A stretch of DNA of 64,000 nt from Roseobacter sp. (GTDB lineage: Bacteria; Pseudomonadota; Alphaproteobacteria; Rhodobacterales; Rhodobacteraceae): the NCBI GenBank assembly GCA_024636475.1, contig JAGXHA010000085.1, positions 30,288-94,287 on the forward strand, given 5' to 3'. Of the stretch, positions 1 to 9,854 are shown in pieces (the stretch's first letter is position 1; each line of letters opens with the position of its first letter). The position numbers and the translations under genes are program-made. Below the pieces are notes generated by a model. That model was not told the DNA's origin. It made no database searches and saw nothing but the letters and a program-made list of their open reading frames with translations.

Positions 1-45
1 GCGCGGTTTCACAGTGACGCAGCCCGGGACATCGCCAAGATCGGT

Positions 46-666
46 TTGGCAAATTATTTTGCCGGTGCAGCACTCATGCCCTACACTGATTTCTTGGAGA
101 AAGCGCAAGCCTGCCGCCACGACCTTGAGGTGCTTGCCACCCAGTTCGGCGCGTCAATCGAGCAAACGGCACACCGCCTGTCCACCCTGCAAAGGCCCGG
201 GTCAAAGGGCATCCCGTTCTTTTTCGTTCGGGTCGATCAAGCCGGAACAATCACCAAAAGGCACTCGGCAACCCGCCTGCAATTTGCGCGTTTTGGGGGC
301 GCTTGCCCCTTGTGGAACGTGCATAGCGCTTTTGAAACGCCGGGGCGGTTCTTGCGACAGCTGGCAGAAACGCCCGACGGTGTCCGTTATATCTCGCTGG
401 CGCGCGACATTTCAAAGCCGGCGGGGCGCTTTGGGGCACCTGTCAGGCGCTATGCGATTTCGCTGGGCTGCGAGGTTCGCCATGCACCGGCACTTGTCTA
501 TGCGGACGGTATGGACACCTCGCGCGCATCGGCATTTGAACCGATCGGAATTTCATGTCGGATCTGCGAGCGCAAAGCCTGTCACCAACGGTCGGTGCCC
601 CCGCTCGAGCGGCAATTGGTCGTCGATCCCAACCTGCGCGATGTGTTGCCCTATCAGGTGAAATGA
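46..666 (+). CDS. C-terminal part of an XRE-family short-chain fatty acyl regulator (ScfR/RamB type, DUF2083-like), truncated by the window edge
   Basis: Translation with ...PLWNVHSAFETPGRFLRQLAETPDGVRYISLAR... and ISCRICERKACHQRSVPPLER... resembles the RamB/ScfR C-terminal region; the 5' end lies outside the window. Confidence 0.7.
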   Translation: MANYFAGAALMPYTDFLEKAQACRHDLEVLATQFGASIEQTAHRLSTLQRPGSKGIPFFFVRVDQAGTITKRHSATRLQFARFGGACPLWNVHSAFETPGRFLRQLAETPDGVRYISLARDISKPAGRFGAPVRRYAISLGCEVRHAPALVYADGMDTSRASAFEPIGISCRICERKACHQRSVPPLERQLVVDPNLRDVLPYQVK

Positions 667-1365
667 TCAGCGCCGTGCAGCGCGCCACCCTGCTGCACGC
701 GCTTCCTCGGCCGAGCAGAACCACCGTTCGCCCTTGTTGGTCTTGATCGAGGTTTTTTGATAATCGCGCTGTCCGGCCACATGAAAAATCCGGACACCTT
801 TCGCGCTGATATTGCCTTTGATGGTACAGCCGTTTTGCCCGACCTGCGCAGGGGTTTTCGCGACAACGGCTGCGGCAGCGCGTTGCTGGGCGCGAAATTC
901 CGACGGGCGGATCATCTGATATGCATGGATGCCGCGCCCTGCGCGTATCGCCGCCTTTTCGACCGCGATATAATCACGAGAGTATTGCGCAAAGGCAAAG
1001 GCCAAACCGCTGGCCACCAAGTTTTGCCCCACGTCAACGCCGCCCACAACACAGCGCGCCACGCTGCGCCCGTAACGGTCAATGTCTGTCTGGCGGCAAT
1101 CCGCCTGCTTGCCCCGATAGGCATCGCGGACCTGGGTGGTCACGAAAGTGCCGCAGGCCAATTCTGTCCCTTGGGCATCGGTACAGGGCTGATCACCCTC
1201 GGGTGCATCAATGCCGAACAAGCGCACGCGGGTGCCTCCGACATCGAAGGTGTCGCCGTCAATCACCCGGATGGTCCCCTTAATCCTGGTTTCAGCGGCC
1301 AAGACGTCTGGCCCCAAAAGTCCTATGACAATGAGAACGCTCAAATTTGATATAAGTTTTAACAT
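667..1365 (-). CDS. Thermonuclease (SNase-like) family protein with signal peptide and C-terminal extension
   Basis: IKGTIRVIDGDTFDVGGTRVRLFGIDAPEGDQ...CG...D.YGRSVARCVVGGVDVGQNLVASGLAFAF matches SNase motifs; hydrophobic N-terminus. Confidence 0.88.
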   Translation of the reverse strand: MLKLISNLSVLIVIGLLGPDVLAAETRIKGTIRVIDGDTFDVGGTRVRLFGIDAPEGDQPCTDAQGTELACGTFVTTQVRDAYRGKQADCRQTDIDRYGRSVARCVVGGVDVGQNLVASGLAFAFAQYSRDYIAVEKAAIRAGRGIHAYQMIRPSEFRAQQRAAAAVVAKTPAQVGQNGCTIKGNISAKGVRIFHVAGQRDYQKTSIKTNKGERWFCSAEEARAAGWRAARR

Positions 1366-1408
1366 ATCCAGTAACTGGGCCGGATCACCGCCCCAATCAA
1401 TAGCATTC

Positions 1409-1433
1409 TTAAACTTACGTTAACTTACGTTAA
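1409..1433. promoter_or_regulatory. CtrA-like box (TTAA-N7-TTAA) with an additional TTAAC half-site, upstream of the SNase gene
   Basis: TTAAACTTACGTTAACTTACGTTAAC: exact TTAA-N7-TTAA at 1409-1423, third TTAA at 1430; ACTTACGTTA repeated in tandem. Confidence 0.4.
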
Positions 1434-1446
1434 CTCTGAATTTCGC

Positions 1447-3105
1447 CTAGCGCTGCGATGTTTCCCACTGTGGATGGATCCATGGCGCGTCGTTTGACGC
1501 CGCCAACGGATCAAGGCCAAGGATGTGGTCCGACATCTTTTCACCAACCATGATCGAGGGCGCGTTCAGGTTGCCATTCGGGATGCGCGGAAAGATCGAA
1601 CTGTCGGCGACACGCAACCCTTCGACCCCGATCACGCGGCCATGAGGATCGACAACCGCATTCGGGTCATCAGCCCGGCCCATTTTACAGGTCCCACAAG
1701 GATGATACGCGCTCTCGGCATGTTCACGGATAAAGGCATCAAGCTCCTCGTCCGTCTGGACATCGGCCCCGGGCTGTATTTCGCTTTTCACATAGTCCTT
1801 GAAAGCATCTTGGGCAAAAATCTCGCGGGTCAGGCGGATACAGTTGCGAAACTCCTCCCAATCCCTTTCCTGCGACATGTAGTTGAACACAATCTTTGGC
1901 GCATCCGCTGGGTTGCCGGACGCAAGCGTGATTGATCCGCGCGACGTCGAGCGCATTGGCCCGACATGGGCCTGAAACCCGTGACCTTCGGCGGCGGCCT
2001 TGCCATCATAGCGCACGGCGATGGGCAGGAAATGATATTGGATGTCGGGATACTTGATCCCCGGCTTTGACCGGATGAAAGCCGCGGATTCAAACTGGTT
2101 CGACGCCCCGAGGCCGGATTTCGTGAACAACCATTGCGCACCGATCACGGCTTTGGAAACAAGGTTCCAGTGCTTGTACAAGGTGATCGGTTTGCTGGAC
2201 GCCATCTGGATATAGAGCTCAAGATGGTCTTGCAGGTTCTGCCCCACACCTGCACGGTCGGCCACAACTTTGATCCCGTGCTCTGCCAGATGTGCGGCGG
2301 GCCCGATACCCGACAGCATCAGCAGCTTGGGCGAGTTGATCGGGGACGCGGCCAAAATCACTTCGCCACGGGTGCGCAAGACTTCCGTGCTGCCACCGCG
2401 CAGAACCTCGACGCCAACAGCCCGCCCCCCTTCGATCACGACGCGCTGCGCAAGTGCGCGGATCACCTGTACATTTCCGGTCTTTTGGGCGGGTCGCAAA
2501 TAGGCATTGGCTGCCGACCAGCGGCGACCGTTAAAAACAGTCTGCTCCATCGGGCCGAAGCCCTCTTGCTTTTCACCGTTGTAGTCGTCGGTGGTTTCGT
2601 ATCCAGCCTGTTTTCCGGCTTTCACAAAGGCGTCGAACAAGGGGTTCTTGCGCGGGCCGCGGCTGACGTGAAGCGGGCCATCCTTGCCCCGCCAATTTGC
2701 ATCACCGCCATGACCACCGTCATGCCAATGCTCCATCCGTTTAAAGTAAGGCAGCACATCGGCAAAAGACCATCCATCGGCACCGCTTTCAGCCCAATGG
2801 TCGTAATCCCCGGCATGGCCGCGTACATAGACCATCCCGTTGATCGAAGACGATCCCCCGATGACCTTGCCACGCGGCGTTGCAAGACGCCGGTTGTTCA
2901 GGTGCGGTTCAGGTTCAGATGAAAACCCCCAGTCATAGGTTTTCATATTCATCGGATAAGACAACGCCGCAGGCATCTGGATGAACGGCCCCGCATCGGT
3001 GCCGCCATGCTCGATCACCAAGACCTTGCGCCCGGCATTGGCCAACCGGTAGGCCATCGCGCACCCTGCGCTGCCCGCGCCGACAATGATAAAATCAGGT
3101 TCCAT
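1447..3105 (-). CDS. betA: Choline dehydrogenase (GMC oxidoreductase)
   Basis: N-terminal FAD motif [22 protein letters not shown] signature [15 protein letters not shown], adjacent to betB/betC/betI. Confidence 0.95.
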   Translation of the reverse strand: MEPDFIIVGAGSAGCAMAYRLANAGRKVLVIEHGGTDAGPFIQMPAALSYPMNMKTYDWGFSSEPEPHLNNRRLATPRGKVIGGSSSINGMVYVRGHAGDYDHWAESGADGWSFADVLPYFKRMEHWHDGGHGGDANWRGKDGPLHVSRGPRKNPLFDAFVKAGKQAGYETTDDYNGEKQEGFGPMEQTVFNGRRWSAANAYLRPAQKTGNVQVIRALAQRVVIEGGRAVGVEVLRGGSTEVLRTRGEVILAASPINSPKLLMLSGIGPAAHLAEHGIKVVADRAGVGQNLQDHLELYIQMASSKPITLYKHWNLVSKAVIGAQWLFTKSGLGASNQFESAAFIRSKPGIKYPDIQYHFLPIAVRYDGKAAAEGHGFQAHVGPMRSTSRGSITLASGNPADAPKIVFNYMSQERDWEEFRNCIRLTREIFAQDAFKDYVKSEIQPGADVQTDEELDAFIREHAESAYHPCGTCKMGRADDPNAVVDPHGRVIGVEGLRVADSSIFPRIPNGNLNAPSIMVGEKMSDHILGLDPLAASNDAPWIHPQWETSQR

Positions 3106-3223
3106 CCTATTCCCTTTCCATGGGACCGCATGTCGCCCTGCCCCACCGCCGAAGCAGTGGGCTCAGGGCGCTTCACACACCAAAAATCGAATGCGCTTTA
3201 GCGCTCCTTTGGATTACGCCGCT

Positions 3224-4675
3224 TTAAAAGGGCGCTTCCAGATCGCCCATGCGCACATAAACGGACTTCAACTGGCTGTAGTGCTCAATCGCCGCCTTGG
3301 AATTCTCACGGCCCACGCCCGAATTTTTCATGCCGCCAAAGGGCGCTTCGACGGGGGCGTCGTTATAGGTATTGATGTAGCATGTTCCCGCCTCGAACTT
3401 GGCAGCGACACGGTGCGCACGGGCCAGATCGCGGGTGAATACACCGGCAGCAAGGCCAAACTCGGTATCATTTGCACGCGCCATCACATCGTCCTCGTCG
3501 GTAAAATCAAGGACTGACATAACAGGGCCGAAAATCTCTTCGCGCGCAATGCTCATGTCATCTGTGACGTCGGCAAAGACTGTGGGCTGCAGGTAAAAAC
3601 CATCTCCCTCAATCTCATTGCCGCCATAGACAAGCCGCGCGCCCTCTGCCTTGCCCTTTTCAATATAGCCTAGCGCAATATCCAGCTGGCGCTTCGAGAC
3701 CATTGGACCAAAGCTGGTGGCGGGATCCATCGGGTCACCGATCACAGCCGTGCCCAGCCGTTCAGCCAGACGGGACAGGAACGCCTCTTTGATATCAGTG
3801 TGTACGAACACCCGCGTCCCATTTGAGCAGACCTGACCCGAGCTGTAAAAGTTACCCAAGATCGCACCGCTGATCGCGTTCTCGATATCGGCATCTTCGA
3901 ACACGATCATCGGGGATTTACCGCCCAGTTCCATCGTTACGTGTTTGATCCCTTCGGCAGCAGCAGCATAAACCTTGCGGCCGGTGGGCACTGATCCGGT
4001 CAGCGATACCTTGTCGACGCGGGGGTCAGTCACCAACGCTGCACCGACCTCGCCCATACCCTGCACGACATTGTAAAGCCCCGCAGGCAAGCCGGCCTCG
4101 TGCAATATCTCGGCAACTTTCAGCGCACATAAAGGTGTCGTCTCAGAGGGTTTGAACACAATGGAATTGCCGCAAGCCAGCGCCGGTGCGCCTTTCCAGC
4201 AGGCGATCTGCGTCGGATAGTTCCATGCCCCGATGCCCACGCACACACCCAAAGGTTCGCGACGGGTATAGACCCAATCTTCGCCAAGCTGAATATGCTC
4301 ACCTGTCAGGCCTGCTGCGATGCCCCCGAAATATTCAAGCGCATCGGCACCGCTTGTTGCATCGGCCACAGACGTTTCCTGATAGGGCTTGCCGGTATCA
4401 TAGGTCTCCAGCACCGACAGATCATGGTTGCGTTCGCGCATGATGTCGGCGGCGCGGCGCAGGATGCGGCCCCGTTCTGTACCGGTCATCGCCCCCCAGG
4501 CCGCCTGAGCGGCACGTGCGGCGCTCAATGCTTGGTCGATGATCTCGGCCGTGGCTGCATAGACCGTTGCAATCTTTTCACCGGTGGCGGGATAGATCAC
4601 GTCGATCGGCGTTCCATTGGTGTCTTCGACATATGCGCCGTTGATGAAGTGGCTTGCTGTTGGTTGCGTTTGCAT
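3224..4675 (-). CDS. betB: Betaine-aldehyde dehydrogenase
   Basis: ALDH motifs [18 protein letters not shown] and [16 protein letters not shown]; bet operon context. Confidence 0.95.
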   Translation of the reverse strand: MQTQPTASHFINGAYVEDTNGTPIDVIYPATGEKIATVYAATAEIIDQALSAARAAQAAWGAMTGTERGRILRRAADIMRERNHDLSVLETYDTGKPYQETSVADATSGADALEYFGGIAAGLTGEHIQLGEDWVYTRREPLGVCVGIGAWNYPTQIACWKGAPALACGNSIVFKPSETTPLCALKVAEILHEAGLPAGLYNVVQGMGEVGAALVTDPRVDKVSLTGSVPTGRKVYAAAAEGIKHVTMELGGKSPMIVFEDADIENAISGAILGNFYSSGQVCSNGTRVFVHTDIKEAFLSRLAERLGTAVIGDPMDPATSFGPMVSKRQLDIALGYIEKGKAEGARLVYGGNEIEGDGFYLQPTVFADVTDDMSIAREEIFGPVMSVLDFTDEDDVMARANDTEFGLAAGVFTRDLARAHRVAAKFEAGTCYINTYNDAPVEAPFGGMKNSGVGRENSKAAIEHYSQLKSVYVRMGDLEAPF

Positions 4676-4699
4676 AGGTTTCTCACTTTTCGATTTTTT

Positions 4700-6208
4700 T
4701 CATTCACCGCGCGGGAAGCGTTTGTTTTCTTCCAGCACGTTCAAATCCATGTGGTTGCGCATGTATTGCTCTGACGCGTTGCGCAGGGGCTGGTAATCCC
4801 ATGGATAATACCCCCCCTTTCGCAACGCCTCGTAGACAACCCAGCGTCGGGCCTGGCTTTTGCGCACGTCCGCGTCAAATGCATCCAGATCCCAACGGGC
4901 GTCTGACTTGGCACGCAGGGTCTGGCGCGTGCCTTGATGTGCAGGCTCTTCGGCCAGATTGGTCAGTTCGTGCGGGTCAGCGTCCAGATCGAAGAGCTGA
5001 TCGGGATCCAGCGCGCAGCGGTTGTATTTCCATTTGCCATAGCGCAGCGACACCATCGGGGCCTCTGTGCCTTCGGCGGCGTATTCCATGGCGACAGGTT
5101 CGGTGCGCTCCACCCCTTGGCCCATCGGCACCAGCGACTGGCCCGTGGTCCATTCCATCATCTCGTCCATAGACACGCCAGCCAGGTCACACAGCGTCGG
5201 GCAAACGTCGATATTGCTGACGGGGGTTTCGTTCAGACCCGGCTTCATCTGCGGTGCGGCGATCATCATCGGCACGCGGGATGATCCCTCGTAAAAGCTC
5301 ATCTTGAACCAAAGGCCCCGTTCGCCCAGCATGTCTCCGTGATCCGAGACAAAGAGAATAACCGCCTCTTGGCGGGTGTCTTCGAGGGTCTGCAAAATCT
5401 CGCCAATCTTATCGTCAAGATAACTGATATTAGCAAAGTAGGCCTGACGGGACCGTTTGATGTGGTCTTCTGTGATATCAAAGCTGCGCCAGTCGTTTGC
5501 ATCGAAGATACGTTTGGAATGGGCGTCTTGAGCATCATAGCCCAAATCGGCAACCTCTGGCAGCAGGTGATCACAGTCGTTGTACAAATCCCAGTATTTC
5601 TTGCGCGCAACATAAGGATCATGCGGATGTGTAAAGCTGACTGTCAGACACCAGGGGCGCGCATCCTGGCCGCGCGACAAATCGTATAGCTTGCGGGTCG
5701 CCTCGAACGCGACGGCATCGTCATATTCCATTTGGTTGCTGATCTCGGCAACACCTGCACCGGTCACCGACCCCATGTTGTGATACCACCAGTCGATGCG
5801 TTCGCCGGGCTTGCGGTAATCAGGCGTCCAGCCGAAATCAGCTGGGTAGATATCGGTCGTCAGGCGTTCTTCGAACCCGTGCAGCTGATCCGGGCCGACA
5901 AAGTGCATCTTGCCGGACAGACAGGTCTGATACCCCGCGCGGCGCAGATGATGCGCATACGTCGGGATGCTTGAGGTAAACTCTGCAGCATTGTCGTAAA
6001 CGCCGGTCGCACTGGGCAATTGGCCAGACATGAACGCAGCCCGTCCCGGCGCACAAAGCGGGCTGGCGGTATAGGCATTTTTGAAGCGGGTCGAGCGTTC
6101 AGCAAGAGCCTTGAGATTTGGTGCGTGCAACCAATCAGCCGGACCGTCCGGAAACAACGTGCCGTTCAATTGGTCAACCATCAAAACCAGAATATTCGGT
6201 TTGGTCAC
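4700..6208 (-). CDS. betC: Choline-sulfatase
   Basis: Sulfatase motif SPLCAPGRAAFMSGQ; GTG start (VTKPNILVLMVDQ) at 6208 overlaps the betI stop. Confidence 0.92.
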   Translation of the reverse strand: MTKPNILVLMVDQLNGTLFPDGPADWLHAPNLKALAERSTRFKNAYTASPLCAPGRAAFMSGQLPSATGVYDNAAEFTSSIPTYAHHLRRAGYQTCLSGKMHFVGPDQLHGFEERLTTDIYPADFGWTPDYRKPGERIDWWYHNMGSVTGAGVAEISNQMEYDDAVAFEATRKLYDLSRGQDARPWCLTVSFTHPHDPYVARKKYWDLYNDCDHLLPEVADLGYDAQDAHSKRIFDANDWRSFDITEDHIKRSRQAYFANISYLDDKIGEILQTLEDTRQEAVILFVSDHGDMLGERGLWFKMSFYEGSSRVPMMIAAPQMKPGLNETPVSNIDVCPTLCDLAGVSMDEMMEWTTGQSLVPMGQGVERTEPVAMEYAAEGTEAPMVSLRYGKWKYNRCALDPDQLFDLDADPHELTNLAEEPAHQGTRQTLRAKSDARWDLDAFDADVRKSQARRWVVYEALRKGGYYPWDYQPLRNASEQYMRNHMDLNVLEENKRFPRGE

Positions 6209-6780
6209 GATCTGCTTCCTATCAAGGTATCTAAAAGCGACAACGCCTGCGCACATGCCGCCCGCGCACTGCCGCTGTCGGACAGGGCGGCACGCAGGTA
6301 TAGCCCGTCGATCAAAGCCGCCAATGTCTCTGCGTGCAGCTCTGGCTGTGCGGATATGGGGCGCAGCGCATGGGTCAGGTTCGACCGTAAACGGGCCTGA
6401 TAAACGATCAGCAGCCGGTAGGTTTCAACATTCGTGCGCGATGATCCATACAGCATCATCCAAGCGCTTACAGTTGCCGGATCAAAGCAGCTTTCGTCGA
6501 AACTGGCGCGGATAATCGCCTCTGCGCGGGCAAGTGGCGTGTTGACTTTGCGTAATTCGCGCCGGACCTCGGCAGAATATTCCGACAGGATATAGCGCAT
6601 GGCCGCCAGAAAAATCTGGTCCTTGCCGCCAAAATAATGATGCGCCAGTGCTTTGGACATGCCTGCGCGCCGCGCGATCTGATCGACGGTCACATCAAGC
6701 GATTGCGCAGCCCCGATTTCGGCAATTGTGGCCTTAACCAGCGCGTCGCGGCGGATCGGCTCCATTCCAAGTTTGGGCAT
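6205..6780 (-). CDS. betI: TetR-family transcriptional repressor of the bet operon
   Basis: MPKLGMEPIRRDALVKATIAEIGAAQSLDVTVDQIARRAGMSKALAHHYFGGKDQIF typical BetI N-terminus; operon context. Confidence 0.92.
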   Translation of the reverse strand: MPKLGMEPIRRDALVKATIAEIGAAQSLDVTVDQIARRAGMSKALAHHYFGGKDQIFLAAMRYILSEYSAEVRRELRKVNTPLARAEAIIRASFDESCFDPATVSAWMMLYGSSRTNVETYRLLIVYQARLRSNLTHALRPISAQPELHAETLAALIDGLYLRAALSDSGSARAACAQALSLLDTLIGSRS

Positions 6781-6821
6781 ATTGGTCCCCTACCATTCCA
6801 GTTCCTGAAACAGATGTAGGG

Positions 6822-6843
6822 TTATTGACCCGAGAGTCAATAA
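6822..6843. promoter_or_regulatory. Candidate BetI operator (TTATTGAC-N6-GTCAATAA perfect inverted repeat)
   Basis: Perfect 8-bp inverted repeat, 42 bp upstream of the betI start codon. Confidence 0.65.
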
Positions 6844-6849
6844 AAATGC

Positions 6850-7785
6850 TCAGAGCTTTGTGGCAGGGCTTGCCGGCGTAATCTGGCGGTTCAGCATCGC
6901 CTCGCGCCATGTGATGAATGTCACCGATCCCAAGATGACAAAGCCGCCAAAAATGACCCAGACATCTATCGGTTCTGCAAACACCAACGCGCCCAACGCT
7001 GTTGCCCAGACAAGTTGCAAAAACGTGATCGGCTGCGTGACTGTCAGCGGGGCCGCTGCAAAGGCCAGCGTCATCGTGTAATGCCCAGCGGTGGCAAAGC
7101 ATGCAACGGCGGCCAAAATCCCCACCTCCTGCCAGGTTGGCGTGATCCAGACAGGCAGCGCAAAAGGCGCAAGCGCAAGCGTCACAAACAATGACATCAT
7201 CGCGACCACGACCGACGGCTTTACCTCGTCTGTCAACACCTTGGCCAACAGATAAGCCCCGCCAAACACAACGGCGGCAATCAACATTGCAAAATGCCCG
7301 TTGGTCAACTCGCGAAATCCTGGTCGCAGAATGATCACTGCCCCCAACAGGCCCAAAACGACCGCAATGATGCGACGCAGCGCCAGCTTCTCTCCCAGAA
7401 AAAACGCGGCACCAATTGTTACATATATCGGGGCAAGGTAATTCATCGCGGTCACTTCGGCGATGGAAATGCGGGTCATCGCATAAAACCACAAGATCAC
7501 GCCTAACCCGTGCAATCCACCCCGCAAGCCAAACAACGACCATTGGCGGCGGGTCAGATGGGCGGCACGCAAGGCACCGATGGCAGGCAGCAAAAACACC
7601 AACCCGAAACCATAGCGGATAAACGCCGCCTCGGCCGCAGGCAGCCGCGGGCCCATGTGCTTTACAAGCGCGGTGACACAGATGAACAGCAACCCTGTCA
7701 CGACCATCCAGAAGATGCCTGTTACCGGACGATGAGGAAGCGCTGTTGCCATATTCCGAACATTCCTGATTGCGCGGACGACCAC
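6850..7785 (-). CDS. DMT-superfamily (EamA) transporter
   Basis: About 10 hydrophobic segments, EamA-type repeats (GLVFLLPAIGALR..., TAMNYLAPIYVTIGAAFFLGEKL). Confidence 0.85.
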   Translation of the reverse strand: MVVRAIRNVRNMATALPHRPVTGIFWMVVTGLLFICVTALVKHMGPRLPAAEAAFIRYGFGLVFLLPAIGALRAAHLTRRQWSLFGLRGGLHGLGVILWFYAMTRISIAEVTAMNYLAPIYVTIGAAFFLGEKLALRRIIAVVLGLLGAVIILRPGFRELTNGHFAMLIAAVVFGGAYLLAKVLTDEVKPSVVVAMMSLFVTLALAPFALPVWITPTWQEVGILAAVACFATAGHYTMTLAFAAAPLTVTQPITFLQLVWATALGALVFAEPIDVWVIFGGFVILGSVTFITWREAMLNRQITPASPATKL

Positions 7786-7800
7786 AAGGTCACATCATCC

Positions 7801-8397
7801 TCACATCAACAATAATTTCGCGGCAATCGCCCACATGGTCAACGCGATCAAAGCATCCAGAATTTGCCAGCTGCGCGGTTTTGCAAACATCGGGCTGAGC
7901 ATGCGTGCGCCATACCCAAGTGAAAAGAAGAATACGAAACTGGCCGTCACCGCTCCAGTGCCAAAGGCCAGCCGGTTGTCATATTGCGCCGAGATCGATC
8001 CCAGCAACACCACCGTATCAAGATAGACATGCGGATTTAGCCACGTAAGTGCCAACAAAGTCGGGATCGTGCGACGTAAGGATTGGGTCTGCGGCCCCTC
8101 GGCCTCAAGAGCGTCCCCGCCGCGCCACGCGGAAAGGGCATTTTGGCCCCCGTACCAGATCAAGCAGCCGGCCCCGCCATAGCGCATGAGTGGCTCGAAC
8201 CATGGCACTGCCTGGGCCAACGCCCCAAAGCCCGCAACCCCGACCGTGATTAACACCGCATCCGAGACCGCACAGGTCAGGCACACCCAAAATACGTGCT
8301 GCAACCGCAATCCCTGACGCAAGACAAAAGCGTTTTGCGCGCCAATTGCCAGAATCAGCGTCAGACTCAAGACAAAGCCAGGTAAAAATGCAGTCAT
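7801..8397 (-). CDS. LysE/ArgO-family amino-acid exporter
   Basis: GFVLSLTLILAIGAQNAFVLRQGL...WLNPHVYLDTVVLLG. Confidence 0.9.
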   Translation of the reverse strand: MTAFLPGFVLSLTLILAIGAQNAFVLRQGLRLQHVFWVCLTCAVSDAVLITVGVAGFGALAQAVPWFEPLMRYGGAGCLIWYGGQNALSAWRGGDALEAEGPQTQSLRRTIPTLLALTWLNPHVYLDTVVLLGSISAQYDNRLAFGTGAVTASFVFFFSLGYGARMLSPMFAKPRSWQILDALIALTMWAIAAKLLLM

Positions 8398-8596
8398 ATG
8401 CGCCTTTGTTCAAAGAAAGGTGAGCTGAATATCGGCCGGGAAACTTCGCGTAAAATCCGTATCTTAGCCATATTGCGCAAAAGCAAGCCGGAAATCTTCA
8501 GCTGGGGGTGAAACAAATGCGTGATCTGGAGCGTATCTCCTAGCGAAATGAACACGCAGCCCCTATCTGGACGCAATGCAACTAAGGAAAAAAGTC

Positions 8597-8839
8597 ATGT
8601 TAGACGAAAAGCAGAAGCTGGAAATCAGCCAAGACGACCTGGCACTTATCGAAGCGGCTCTTCATACGCAGTCCAAGATTCTTGGCGTGCAAGCAAGCGC
8701 CGGTGGATCGAAAGCCCTTGGGCGTCTGAACGACGTGAAACGCGTGCTGGCAACAATTGCGCAGCAAAAAACCCTGAAGCGCAAAACTGCTGCGCCAAGC
8801 ACAGGCCTGTTCCTGAGTATGGCACGCATGTTCGGCTGA
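8597..8839 (+). CDS. Small conserved-looking hypothetical protein (about 80 aa)
   Basis: MLDEKQKLEISQDDLALIEAALHTQSKILGVQASAGGSKALGRLNDVKRVL...; followed by a strong terminator. Confidence 0.6.
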   Translation: MLDEKQKLEISQDDLALIEAALHTQSKILGVQASAGGSKALGRLNDVKRVLATIAQQKTLKRKTAAPSTGLFLSMARMFG

Positions 8840-8862
8840 TATTTCAACCTTCTTCGTGATGG

Positions 8863-8897
8863 AAAAAACCGCCCCCAATTACGGAGGGCGGTTTTTT
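8863..8897 (+). terminator. Rho-independent terminator
   Basis: AAAAAACCGCCC-(loop)-GGGCGGTTTTTTT. Confidence 0.85.
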
Positions 8898-8926
8898 TGT
8901 CTGTGTCAAAGCGTGTCTTCAGAATT

Positions 8927-9667
8927 CTAAAGCTGCTCCATCACCTCGTCGGAGGCTTCGAAATTCGCCGTGACACGTTGAACGTCGTCATCATCTTCCA
9001 GCGCGTCGATCAGCTTCATGAGCTTTTCCATACCTTCCAGATCCATCTCAGTCGTCGTGGTCGGCCGCCAGACAAGTTTGGTGCTGTCAGACTCGCCCAG
9101 TTCCGCCTCAAGGGCCGTGGCAACCTCGTTCAGATCAGTGTCCAGACACCAGATCACATGACCGTCCTCAGCGCTTTCAACATCTTCCGCGCCCGCTTCA
9201 ATCGCCGCCATCATAACGGTATCGGCGTCTCCAACAGACGACGGATAGACGATTTCGCCCTTGCGATCGAACATAAACCCGACACTGCCCGTCTCGCCCA
9301 GATTGCCGCCATTTTTGGTGAAGGTAGAGCGTACAACCGACGCTGTGCGATTGCGGTTGTCGGTCATCGCCTCGACGATAACCGCAACACCGTTGGGGCC
9401 ATACCCCTCATAGCGGATCTCTTCGTAATCCTCGCTATCGCCCGCCGTCGACTTTTTGATCGCACGGTCAATCACGTCCTTGGGCACGGAAACCGACTTG
9501 GCTTCCTTGATTGCCAGACGCAGGCGCGGGTTTTTGTCAGGATCGGGGTCGCCCATCTTTGCGGCAACGGTGATCTCTTTCGACATCTTGGAAAACACCT
9601 TGGCGCGCAGCTTGTCTTGACGCCCCTTGCGGTGTTGGATGTTTGCCCATTTTGAGTGGCCTGCCAT
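8927..9667 (-). CDS. yebC: YebC/PmpR family transcriptional regulator / translation factor
   Basis: [43 protein letters not shown]... Confidence 0.95.
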   Translation of the reverse strand: MAGHSKWANIQHRKGRQDKLRAKVFSKMSKEITVAAKMGDPDPDKNPRLRLAIKEAKSVSVPKDVIDRAIKKSTAGDSEDYEEIRYEGYGPNGVAVIVEAMTDNRNRTASVVRSTFTKNGGNLGETGSVGFMFDRKGEIVYPSSVGDADTVMMAAIEAGAEDVESAEDGHVIWCLDTDLNEVATALEAELGESDSTKLVWRPTTTTEMDLEGMEKLMKLIDALEDDDDVQRVTANFEASDEVMEQL

Positions 9668-9756
9668 GGTAACCTCGTCTGCGAAATCTTCGAACTGGCT
9701 CTCTATAAGCCACCCCTTGCGCGCAAACAAGCCACAGTGCGACGGGCTCCCGCTCC

Positions 9757-9804
9757 TTCTCTGGCTTGAAAATATCCTCGGGGGTTTGGGGGCAGACAGC
9801 CCCC
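9757..9804 (+). repeat. Dispersed G-tract repeat family A, copy 1
   Basis: TTCTCTGGCTTGAAAATATCCTCGGGGGTTTGGGGGCAGACAGCCCCC; inverted copy at 11644-11688. Confidence 0.75.
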
Positions 9805-9854
9805 AATCAGACTGCTAAGGCTCGGGCAAAGTTTCAATACAAGTGACGCGCCCC

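Noticed and set aside
2134-2922. 262-aa + strand ORF
   Set aside because: Antisense shadow of betA with low-complexity His/Arg-rich composition
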